Source of the DNA: FEN-987 sp964598845
Lineage (GTDB): Archaea; Thermoproteota; Bathyarchaeia; 40CM-2-53-6
DNA: 26,134 nucleotides
Assembly (NCBI GenBank): GCA_964598845.1
Contig: CAZRDM010000028.1
Coordinates: 1 to 26,134 of the forward strand
Reading direction: 5' to 3'
In this document: positions 15,501 through 22,419 of the stretch, in pieces
Layout: each line of letters starts with the position of its first letter
Position numbering within the stretch: position 1 is the first letter of the stretch
Position numbers and translations under genes: made by a program
The notes under the pieces: model-generated
The model's database searches: none
Seen by the model: only the letters and a program-made list of their open reading frames with translations
Told to the model about the DNA's origin: nothing

Positions 15501-15647
15501 ATCGCTGATCCATCAGTCTGCCCAACACCCTCACCTGCTCCAAGCGCCTCCTCGCTGATCACTCCCATCAGCTTCGGCCCGTTACTTGGAACGGTTTACG
15601 TCTGGGCGAGAGATGCACGCGATGAGAGACCCCCACCCATAAGGTGA
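12588..15647 (+). CDS. Giant secreted surface protein, first of two paralogues
   Basis: 1019 residues. A twin-basic N-terminus and hydrophobic core (residues 15-34) form a signal peptide or anchor, with likely cleavage after A44 (VKA-Q). The body is beta-rich with several carboxypeptidase-regulatory-like (CNA-B/SdrD-type) domains, for example 'GAFNLTGLAPGDYELRASAG' near 270-290. It shares order and motifs with the 1467-residue neighbour: 'APTIAGNYNF', 'GLAPGxYxLxAS', and 'YRLFVYIRGYxQ' against 'YKVYVYMRGYLQ'. Cysteines mostly occur in close pairs (CDDDDPSNLC, CPAPLC, CPIADPSVC), suggesting disulfide loops. Many N-glycosylation sites. It ends in a Pro/Ser-rich tail without a membrane helix, so it may be released or held by the neighbour. 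GTG start with GAGGT ribosome site. Confidence 0.82.
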   Translation: MTDDCRGLRANRRRIAAAGTLLVMLFLAMLLPFSDVNVFRDVKAQPPPNSATITPSRFWGVLFGTSGDVQIDINRKGIAVRVEIPREFLEGVVSGENDTHFIESDIRNDYYYYSVVDESRHWSYDWDRKVSDAPCFKPRFSIYDPNAPWCVEIWNYQNGTFLNFTAPRFIRFHDLKAPTIAGNYNFTLFVADHNNTVGYPDFVNAFNRTLVVPVSMNDNPASITGVICDDDDPSNLCPLILTKGVVYARNINTGQVGRAYVNQTTGAFNLTGLAPGDYELRASAGVYRGVAYSLSPTCPAPLCVQVFGLQRGELRPNVIIHLKRAPQVCGTIKYRNSTDPVQTKFLPRSLTDHPFLKKVGFKVLNITVEATDLQGHIFRFMGTSRDLDSDNFRILTGFGLKYAGLDPYGTEFAGLPPVDPGSYEMTVNIWITGYLQKFIETVTVSTAPGKQVPILCNSIQPDPIIMESGGVVTGTLEFRNLVDVETPHQGEASLEVGPVTDTIFGGNILIQVYDHTGVLRGIVVINGTRADGKTIYADSTTVRFYVVGFSEYYNRTWAGTWAQKDYGLPEDEAYRLFVYIRGYEQEGTTTISLARGSNRTVTVRMDRGGAILVTVTSFNNRPGTRAVQAEKPLRFLNLSIPIRARVYFYDSAGREVGYVERALVEGVNGVTQTTFVVLFAGMNWSLREIWFFGYIPTHITSDRYTVKAYTLGYVQQEDVVTFGDLASLSRVFLALLIGNDIVITAPIFAEPNLFWRIPEHDHVIGQVFSNGLSGAINGNLTAGITTLNLPVFGFGAQMLDGRFTGQGHFFYVTPEGTRYYDVGLDVGTYTAEIPEFGFNKHFMRISAIVSITFEDLLFRRDAFVNVISMARVIHGTRTNPNALVAGWVAFAKTNETVPLSWVRVEAVNATISRFVPTLDGRYNAQGALFLPAGTYNITFSVEFYQTQSPVLLTVNWNSTYPLLPPLGPLCPIADPSVCPTPSPAPSASSLITPISFGPLLGTVYVWARDARDERPPPIR

Positions 15648-15688
15648 GCTGGTTGTTCGAAGAGAGGACGGCGGAGAAATAGGGGAAG

Positions 15689-18600
15689 TTGCAGAGAAAG
15701 CTATTCGCGACACTAGTAATAGCGCTCTTCCTGTTAAGCATCCTCGCAGTCGCGAGGCCCGTCTCAGCTCACTTCACGCTCGGTGATTACACTCCGACCA
15801 TGCGTTTCCGGAAGAATGATTTTGACCCGCATGTTGCGGGACCCTTGGCGTATGTGTGGCCCGGTGGAGGCTTAGCTGCCTATACTGGCACTCTGGCAGG
15901 TTTCCCGCCTGGTTATCAGACTCCATTTCCCGGTGGCAACCCTCCAGGCCAAGTCTCAACCATCTATCAGCTTGAGGGGAGGCTCTCGCCTTTCGGGGCG
16001 ATCTTGACCTCCACGGACGACCATCCCAACAGGGGTCCGTTAATATTCGCTTTGAACTTCAGCACGCCATGTAAGTTCGGATGGAATGATGTGGACAATA
16101 ACTGTGGACGCGAGCAGGTTCCTCCCAACCCAACGCCCTTCTGCGGGCCCGGCGTGAGCTACTGCGCCAACTACACGGGAGTGACCATATATATCCCCCC
16201 GGAATTCGACCTCTCCTCCGCTATGAGTAATCCAGGTCTAGTGGAATCGACCTTCGGTTCAACTGCTAACGATCTCGTGATAACCAAGGCGGACAAGTGG
16301 GATCCTTGGGGCCCCTACTGGTGGATCCTTCACGTTGAGGGAGATATTCACTGGTGGCCTCAACACGATTACAGGGAATGGTATTACATTCGCATCAATG
16401 ACGTGATTGCTCCAAAGATCGCCGGCAAATATTTCTTCAAAGTCTTTCTCTCGGATCAATTCTTCAACTTCGTTTATCCGGGAATGCAGCGAACGTTCGA
16501 GATTAATGGATTCCAATGTAATCCCGCTCCAGGTGTATGCTTGAATGGTCCGGACCGGTTTACTGCCTTTCGCGTACCTTTCTCTGGACCCACGAACGCC
16601 ACCGTCTCGGTTGAGAACTGGCCCGTCCTCCTCGTGAAGGGGGATGTAGACCCGGGCACGATTATCGGACGAATTCGCTACGGCTCCTACAACATCAGCC
16701 TCTATCAGAGACCTATCGATCTCCCAGGGAAGGTTTGGGCTGAGGGAGTGGCGGAGGATGGGAGACCACTCTGGGGCATGGCCCACTTCAACCAGTCAGC
16801 TCAAGGTCACTACGAACTTGAGGGTCTCGCACCGGGGACATACGACCTCTACGCCTCCGCGGCGGGTTACCCGACGCAGCTCATAGCGGAAGGCATCTCT
16901 GTTCTTCCAGCCCAAGCTTTCCAGAGGGACGGCTACATCAACCCTGGCCCACAAATTCATGGCCGAATCTACAGTAAACATCAGTTTGCTGAACAACCTT
17001 GGCCAACGGCTCCAAGACCAGTCTACGTGGAGATCTACAATAGCAATGAGTACAAGGACGAGAATGTGGTTGCATACTCACCGCTCAACCTGACCCATCC
17101 ACCTTACATGACTTACGATTGGGACATGTTCCAGAGTATTCCAACACCTAGACCCATAGCCTACCCCTGGTCTGCGCTATTCGCAGCATGGGGAAAACCC
17201 CTCGCTAATGGCTCATACTACAAACAGAACTTCACGAAGCCACCTGCAAACCCGAACTACATCTCACATCCGAACGCAACCTGTGGTGGGAAGTTTGATC
17301 AGTGCGGTAAGCCCAACGGCGTGGGCCAGGCCCAATACTGGTGGGTTGACGCTGCAGGGACCTTCACGAACGGTGGAGGGTCAAGTAGCTTCATCTTCCG
17401 TTTCGGAGCGAAAGGACTCTACGGTGCTCCAACGGACATGGATGGCCATGTGCCGCAGACCCTCGCGACATGGGTGAACGGCCTCGAACCGGGACGTTAC
17501 TGGTTGAGGGGATGGATTAACGGTTACACCCAGACATTGCAGGATGGTGTAACCCTAGACGAATACTCTTTCGAGGTTGGCAAGTACGAATGGGCGGGAG
17601 ACATCTTCACACCCATGGACCTCCGCGTGGGAAGCACGATCATCAAGACCGTGCACTTCCATGACAAGCTGAACACCCTAGAGGACTGTCCAATCAACGG
17701 ATGCGCCGCGAATCGAGCGCAGGGTCTATCCACCGGTCCCAGATTCCTAATTGCCGAAGTCCGGGACAACGAAGGAAAACTCGCTGGCATGAACTTCACC
17801 ATCGTCAACGACTGCCAATACGACCCAGACATTACTGACTGTGCCAGGACAGCAGACCTGATCGATTTTGTGACAGTTCAGATTAACGGGTTCGGTATGA
17901 TGGGTCCTGATCTTGTTGGCGTGAAATATTCATATTTCAGGTATCAGGGTTACAGGGATTACGGTCTGCATGCGGGCACCTACAAGGTCTACGTGTACAT
18001 GCGCGGCTACCTTCAATCAGACCAGGAATCCATCTCGCTCACGTTGAGCGGTAACCCTGCTTCAATAAGCAACCATGTCCATCGCGGTGCACGCCTCAAC
18101 ATCACAGCGAACAGCATCGACTGGGAGAACCCGAGAGTCGAGCGACCATGGCAGTTCCCCGGTGCACGCTTCCGAATATACGTCTTCAACAGCATGGGAG
18201 AGAGCCGATTCTACGTTGGCTACACGAACTTCAACGCCGCTGGGGGCGGACGGAGCGACGACCCAAATAAGCAACCCGCATGCTTCATCCAGTCTTTCGA
18301 CCCACCCTTCTGCCCTACCGGTAATCCTCAAACCATCAATCCAACAGACCAGCTCGGAGACACGTTCATAATCAATGCATGGGACGGATTCATCGCCGCC
18401 GACAGCCTCGGCCCGGATAAGGTTCCGTTCTTCACCTCTCTTCTTTTGGGTGGTAACTTCAGGCCTTGGTGGGATAGCGGAGGCTTCCTGTACAACCCCG
18501 GCCTTTACAGGTTCGGGGGGGCTGAAAACTTCAAACCTAATAGCGCCTTGGCCTCCGACACGTACGCAGTCTTCGGTTTCACCTACGGCTACGTCCAGCA

Positions 18601-20092
18601 CAAGGGGTTCAGCGAGTACGCGACTGAAGGCGGATTCGGTAACGCTATTCTGAACCTCCTCAAAGGCGTAAACATAACTATCAACATTCCACTGAAGAGA
18701 GAAGGCGTTCTCACGCCGACGGACTTCAACATGACGATGCGGGTACGAGTATTCGACGATGCAGGCAACCTTGTGGCAACAGCATCCTCCAAAGGACCCG
18801 ATAATGGCTGCATCAATCTTTACTGCAGCGATCTCGCAACCGCCTCTGACACTTTCACCTTCTTCGGCCTAGGCAGGTTCACTGGAAGCAATCGGAACCC
18901 ACTTGCGAACAGCCCCTTCGACACTCTATCCGACTCTTCGGCGGTCTTCGGGAACTTCCCCCACGCTGGTAGGAAGGGAGCCCCCACCTTCGAAACCTAC
19001 TATGTTGATCCATTCGCCTCATCACCCTCCTTCGACAATGGCTTGCTCACTATCGATGGGACTACTAGAGAGACAGGTGACACATTTCTATGGCACGGGA
19101 CTTGGAGCGTTGGTCCGAGTGGCAGTTCTGTGAGAGGATGGCAAGCCTTCGACAGCGACCCAGACCGGGATTTCGTCAGTAACTTCGCGACTTTCCAATT
19201 CAACCGGAATGGGTGGGGCCTCTTCGAATGGAAGACATGGATACCATTCGGCACAGACGAGGTGCGTGTACTCATAGCTGGGATTTACGATCCCTTCGGC
19301 GATCCCCTTGACGACTTCAACGCGGGCATACTGCACACGAAAGCTTGGGACAGCGCTACCGAAACTGGGATGAAGGTTGCATCGATGTGGTATGGAATTG
19401 ATGGTTTCTCCTCTACATTTCTGAACAGCTACAGTGGTACCTGGACGATTGAGGTTGATACTTGGAACGAATATCCAAAACCAAACTTCCAAACAAGACC
19501 GAGATTGTCACCGCCAATATCCAACTGGTACCCACCAGTGGAAGGACTGCTGGAAGGGGAGAGCTTTCACCTGATTCCCGGCCACCCAGCAGACCCCTTC
19601 GGGTACACGGGCAGTAGCCTCGCCCCCAACGGGTTGGGACCCTATTATCAGCGCTCGCTCTGGGCTGTGCCCAACGCGCATCTAGGGGCCGAAACTTCGG
19701 TTGTAAACGAACTCGACAAACGCGGGCACATCACAGGTCACGTGTACGCGTACGTTCGAGGCGGTGAACTCCGGACGCAGTCATGGCTGATCGTTCAAGC
19801 ATCCTCAGAAAATCTCACCTTCACAACGCGGACTTGGGACTCTATCTATGACATGTACCTACCCGCGGGTGACTACGACTTGATCGTCTACGCTTGGACA
19901 CCTGAGAGCAACATAGGATACTACACGATCAGCTCACCAATTCACATAAGCGACGGACAATCAACGACGGGCATCACATTTGAACTCAAACAGAGCGGGA
20001 TACTGATACCTGAATTCAAGACGGTTACGTTAGTATACTTCTCAGCGCTAGCCGCATCCATCTATCTACTCCGACGACGGCGACGCCCCTGA
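15689..20092 (+). CDS. Giant surface protein with PEF-CTERM-like anchor
   Basis: 1467 residues, starting with TTG, 41 nt after the previous stop (same operon). A clear signal peptide (MQRKLFATLVIALFLLSILA, cut after VSA27) precedes long beta-rich regions with regulatory-like domains ('GHYELEGLAPGTYDLYASAA' near 375). All 16 cysteines I can find lie in eight short pairs, such as CGPGVSYC, CNPAPGVC, CGGKFDQC, CPINGC and CINLYC. The C-terminus is IPEF (1440-1443), a membrane helix (~1446-1461) and five arginines, the layout of PEF-CTERM sorting signals recognised by archaeosortases. Homology to the 1019-residue neighbour runs along most of the length, so the pair arose by duplication. Likely an S-layer or envelope component; no enzymatic motif seen. 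Confidence 0.85.
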   Translation: MQRKLFATLVIALFLLSILAVARPVSAHFTLGDYTPTMRFRKNDFDPHVAGPLAYVWPGGGLAAYTGTLAGFPPGYQTPFPGGNPPGQVSTIYQLEGRLSPFGAILTSTDDHPNRGPLIFALNFSTPCKFGWNDVDNNCGREQVPPNPTPFCGPGVSYCANYTGVTIYIPPEFDLSSAMSNPGLVESTFGSTANDLVITKADKWDPWGPYWWILHVEGDIHWWPQHDYREWYYIRINDVIAPKIAGKYFFKVFLSDQFFNFVYPGMQRTFEINGFQCNPAPGVCLNGPDRFTAFRVPFSGPTNATVSVENWPVLLVKGDVDPGTIIGRIRYGSYNISLYQRPIDLPGKVWAEGVAEDGRPLWGMAHFNQSAQGHYELEGLAPGTYDLYASAAGYPTQLIAEGISVLPAQAFQRDGYINPGPQIHGRIYSKHQFAEQPWPTAPRPVYVEIYNSNEYKDENVVAYSPLNLTHPPYMTYDWDMFQSIPTPRPIAYPWSALFAAWGKPLANGSYYKQNFTKPPANPNYISHPNATCGGKFDQCGKPNGVGQAQYWWVDAAGTFTNGGGSSSFIFRFGAKGLYGAPTDMDGHVPQTLATWVNGLEPGRYWLRGWINGYTQTLQDGVTLDEYSFEVGKYEWAGDIFTPMDLRVGSTIIKTVHFHDKLNTLEDCPINGCAANRAQGLSTGPRFLIAEVRDNEGKLAGMNFTIVNDCQYDPDITDCARTADLIDFVTVQINGFGMMGPDLVGVKYSYFRYQGYRDYGLHAGTYKVYVYMRGYLQSDQESISLTLSGNPASISNHVHRGARLNITANSIDWENPRVERPWQFPGARFRIYVFNSMGESRFYVGYTNFNAAGGGRSDDPNKQPACFIQSFDPPFCPTGNPQTINPTDQLGDTFIINAWDGFIAADSLGPDKVPFFTSLLLGGNFRPWWDSGGFLYNPGLYRFGGAENFKPNSALASDTYAVFGFTYGYVQHKGFSEYATEGGFGNAILNLLKGVNITINIPLKREGVLTPTDFNMTMRVRVFDDAGNLVATASSKGPDNGCINLYCSDLATASDTFTFFGLGRFTGSNRNPLANSPFDTLSDSSAVFGNFPHAGRKGAPTFETYYVDPFASSPSFDNGLLTIDGTTRETGDTFLWHGTWSVGPSGSSVRGWQAFDSDPDRDFVSNFATFQFNRNGWGLFEWKTWIPFGTDEVRVLIAGIYDPFGDPLDDFNAGILHTKAWDSATETGMKVASMWYGIDGFSSTFLNSYSGTWTIEVDTWNEYPKPNFQTRPRLSPPISNWYPPVEGLLEGESFHLIPGHPADPFGYTGSSLAPNGLGPYYQRSLWAVPNAHLGAETSVVNELDKRGHITGHVYAYVRGGELRTQSWLIVQASSENLTFTTRTWDSIYDMYLPAGDYDLIVYAWTPESNIGYYTISSPIHISDGQSTTGITFELKQSGILIPEFKTVTLVYFSALAASIYLLRRRRRP

Positions 20093-20248
20093 CACGCCAG
20101 GTCTCCAAAGGATAAATTCGTTCGGGAGCCAATAGGGCCATCGACCTCGAATTTCGATTGGGTTCAAGAGAGCGGACATAGAGACTCCGAAATGTGAAGA
20201 AACTATCGTTAGAACCTACTCGTCCGACAGGAATAGCCTGCTTCTATT

Positions 20249-20262
20249 AAGAAAGAAAAAAG
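20249..20262 (-). terminator. T-rich terminator downstream of RNase P RNA
   Basis: On the minus strand this reads CTTTTTTCTTTCTT, about 50 nt past the mature 3' end. Archaeal termination typically occurs in such T-tracts; the 3' end would then be trimmed back to the P1 stem. Confidence 0.5.
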
Positions 20263-20313
20263 GCTTCGCCATCGAATCAGAATCTCCAGACGGACGATAT
20301 TCTAGAGATGGTT

Positions 20314-20619
20314 TGGGTTGGCGTTTTGGCCGTAACCCACCTTCTGTTTTAGGCGACATTCATCTGATCGGGATACCCGCGCCTCCAGCGGTGTTCACAG
20401 GCGTCTATTATCCCTTTCACGGCGTGGGTAGGCCTTTCACCCTCACGCCAGCCTCCTCAACGCTATGCGCATCATCGTCCCAGCGCTGACGGAGGTATCT
20501 TTCTGCGCCTTAACCCGACCTCTCAGCCGACACCTCACGGTGCCACGCCTCCGCCGTGTGGATGGAGTTTCCTCAAGCCCTCACATGGGCCCGGAGTCGC
20601 CCACCAACTCGCCAACCCA
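20314..20619 (-). ncRNA. rnpB: RNase P RNA
   Basis: The catalytic RNA of RNase P, which removes tRNA 5' leaders. On the minus strand the ends pair perfectly as P1: TGGGTTGGCG (20619-20610) with CGCCAACCCA (20323-20314). CR-I is present as GAGGAAACTCC (20574-20564; consensus GAGGAAAGUCC) and CR-V as ACAGAAGGTGGGTTA (20347-20333; consensus ACAGAAnnnGGCUUA), each the right distance from its P1 strand. The length (306 nt) is typical of archaeal forms. The two differences from consensus are complementary in P4. No protein-coding frame explains this stretch. Other helices were not traced in full. Confidence 0.9.
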
Positions 20620-20637
20620 CATAGGAACTGTAAAGCG

Positions 20638-20645
20638 GAATAAAC
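20638..20645 (-). promoter_or_regulatory. TATA box of RNase P RNA
   Basis: GTTTATTC on the minus strand, centred ~23-26 nt before the predicted 5' end at 20619, the expected distance for an archaeal promoter giving an unprocessed 5' end. Confidence 0.6.
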
Positions 20646-20672
20646 AAACATTGCGGGAGACGATGAAAACAA

Positions 20673-21308
20673 TCAGAAGGGGCCGTAGGTAATCTGAATC
20701 TGGTCACCGTCACGGAGGACGTAGTTCTGGAATTGTGTGTTCGGCGCACCGTTCACAGTCATCCTGATCGTATGCGCTGAATCAATCTTATACTCCATAA
20801 TCTGAGCGTTATCAAAAGGCTGACCCCAAACCAAGAAGAAATCCTTCAAAGTGTAGGGGTAGATCACCGGTGATTCAACATGGATCTCCCCGCTTTCGTC
20901 ATGTGTATGCACAGGCCTAGTGCATGTGAGTGAGACTCCAACATTGGCTGGAATCGGTACAGGCTGCCCGTTGATCACAATGCTCAGTTTCACGTGAATA
21001 TGCATAGCCAGGTTTGCGTCGTCTATGCAGGTGGTCAATGTTGGATCTTGTGTACCGGTTGTGGGTGATGTGTTGGTCATCCTCGTGTTGGATGAGCCTT
21101 GCGAGGAAAGAGAAGGTGAAATGAAATACCACCCAGCACCCGCAAGCACAACTACGATCACAAGGACGATCGCAAGCCCTGTTATAGTCTCCTTCTTCTT
21201 CTCACGCTTGATCCTCCGCTTCTTATCGGAGCCTTTCAGCTTGGTACTCTTGGTGGACAGGGTTGTTTGAACCTTCCCTTTTGACCGGTTTCTTCTCCTT
21301 AGCGGCAT
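20673..21308 (-). CDS. Membrane-anchored His-rich extracellular protein
   Basis: 211 residues. A strongly basic N-terminus (residues 4-39) is followed by one membrane helix (43-63), so the tail is cytoplasmic and the rest outside. After a Ser/Thr/Gly linker the outer domain carries C94, HIH (103-105), C129, HTHDESG (134-140) and H143 in EIHVESP, then a segment with TLKDFFLVWGQPF. The clustered His residues suggest metal binding, perhaps copper; the 'HTHD.sG.IHvEsP' pattern recurs in archaeal and bacterial hypothetical proteins, to my recollection without known function. The last ~35 residues (MTVNGAPNTQFQNYVLRDGD) match the broken paralogue at 21990-22340. ATG start, nearly leaderless from the box at 21338-21345. 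Divergent from the rhomboid gene. Confidence 0.82.
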   Translation of the reverse strand: MPLRRRNRSKGKVQTTLSTKSTKLKGSDKKRRIKREKKKETITGLAIVLVIVVVLAGAGWYFISPSLSSQGSSNTRMTNTSPTTGTQDPTLTTCIDDANLAMHIHVKLSIVINGQPVPIPANVGVSLTCTRPVHTHDESGEIHVESPVIYPYTLKDFFLVWGQPFDNAQIMEYKIDSAHTIRMTVNGAPNTQFQNYVLRDGDQIQITYGPF

Positions 21309-21337
21309 TTGAGTAGGTTTTCAATGCTGCTAATTTC

Positions 21338-21345
21338 TTAAATAA
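21338..21345. promoter_or_regulatory. TATA box between His-rich protein and rhomboid genes
   Basis: TTAAATAA (TTATTTAA on the minus strand), centred 33 nt from the minus-strand ATG at 21308. On the plus strand it lies only ~9 nt before the ATG at 21350 but 24 nt before the in-frame GTG at 21365, which would give a leaderless rhomboid mRNA. Confidence 0.4.
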
Positions 21346-21349
21346 GGAG

Positions 21350-21976
21350 ATGGGAAGCCATGCGGTGTTCGCGGAGAGGGTCGGATTATTCCAAACTCAT
21401 AGAGGGGAAAGCCCTCTATCCTCACCAACAATCGTCCTCATAATCGCAAACATCTTGGCCTACGTGGCGCTTTTGATCGGCGGGGATCGAATACTACTCC
21501 TCCTAGCGCAGACCGGCGTTCTTTTCTTTCAGGATCGCTCTTACTGGCAACTCTTCACATCGATGTTCGTTCATTTTGGAATATTCCATATTCTCTTCAA
21601 CATGTACGGGCTATACTACTTCGGGCGATTGAACGAAACATACTTCTCCCTTCCAAGATTTCTGGCCATATACTTCGGTTCAGGTCTGCTTGGAAATGTT
21701 GCATCCCTGTACCTCATTCCCCCAAACATTCCTTCAGGAGGCGCATCTGGGGCGGTCTTCGGTCTTGTAGGCTCATATGTCGCGCTTGAGAGGAAGGCTC
21801 GGCATATGGGAATGGCATTAGTCTATGCAATCTTGATGTTCGTTCAAAGCAGCGGACCTGGCGTAAATATCTTCGCGCATGCTTTCGGATTGCTGGGAGG
21901 GCTCATTCTCGGTCTTGTATTCACGCCTCGTCGCGCACCTGGCGGCTACACCATTACCTACACATTGACCAGTTGA
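21350..21976 (+). CDS. Rhomboid-family intramembrane serine protease
   Basis: 208 residues with about six membrane helices. The hallmarks are complete: HFGIFHILFNMYGLYYFG (H75, H80, N84) on helix 2, the nucleophile Ser in GASGAVFG (S133), and the catalytic His in NIFAHAFG (H177) on the last helix. Rhomboids cut single-pass membrane proteins within or near their helix. The neighbours on both sides encode, or once encoded, single-pass proteins of one family, which are attractive substrate candidates (inference). The ATG at 21350 has AAGGAG directly against it, too close to work; the in-frame GTG at 21365 may be the real start, shortening the protein by five residues. Confidence 0.9.
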   Translation: MGSHAVFAERVGLFQTHRGESPLSSPTIVLIIANILAYVALLIGGDRILLLLAQTGVLFFQDRSYWQLFTSMFVHFGIFHILFNMYGLYYFGRLNETYFSLPRFLAIYFGSGLLGNVASLYLIPPNIPSGGASGAVFGLVGSYVALERKARHMGMALVYAILMFVQSSGPGVNIFAHAFGLLGGLILGLVFTPRRAPGGYTITYTLTS

Positions 21977-21989
21977 TTCGAAATCATCC

Positions 21990-22340
21990 TCAGGTGTAGA
22001 CGATGACTATTTGCTCACCATCCATCAAGACGTGGTTCTCATAATCTAGGCTTGGCTTGCCGTTGACCGTCATCAGTATCTTGTGATTCGCGTCTGCTCG
22101 AAGATTCACCTTAAGCTGCATCACGATCTTGCTCGCGGAAATGCAGGTTGTGAGTGTAGGGTCGTCTGGAGGCAAAGTATAGAGGCTGACCGTGGTCAGA
22201 CTTTGAGACTGGTTCTGTTGCCCCATGGGCCTGAGGCCTTACCAGACGCTGAACACTGCAACCAAGACGACAACGATGAAGAGACATATACCAAAGACTA
22301 AGTCTCCGCGACTTCTCTTGGTTTCCTTGCCCTTCCGCGG
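21990..22340 (-). pseudogene. Broken paralogue of the His-rich membrane protein
   Basis: From the ATG at 22226 a 78-residue frame reads PPDDPTLTTCIS... and MTVNGKPSLDYENHVLMDGE, matching QDPTLTTCID and MTVNGAPNTQFQNYVLRDGD of the gene at 20673-21308, but lacking its His-rich middle. Upstream in the same frame, beyond an in-frame TAA at 22241-22239, lies a basic stretch and a membrane helix (KETKRSRGDLVFGI, CLFIVVVLVAVFSVW) equivalent to the N-terminus of the intact paralogue, with no start codon before the preceding TGA (22343-22341). So the ancestral gene seems interrupted by a stop right after its membrane segment. The alternative is a short cytoplasmic 78-residue protein from ATG 22226, which would be odd for this domain. 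Confidence 0.65.
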
Positions 22341-22419
22341 TCAGACGCTTTATCTCTTCTGGCCATTCATGTACCAGTACAATAGGCTTTGGATATTTCT
22401 TACTTTGAAGGTGAAAGCG

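Noticed and set aside
18062..18601. 179-codon minus-strand frame inside the 1467-residue surface gene
   Set aside because: Its length follows from the high-GC codon pattern of the sense gene; no motif, promoter or ribosome site. The same holds for other long antisense frames at 13635-14132 and 16259-16786.
20130..20180. GGTTCAAGAG resembling a tRNA T-loop after the surface operon
   Set aside because: No matching acceptor, D or anticodon arms around it.
20465..20692. 75-codon plus-strand frame
   Set aside because: It lies on the strand opposite the RNase P RNA and is explained by that gene.
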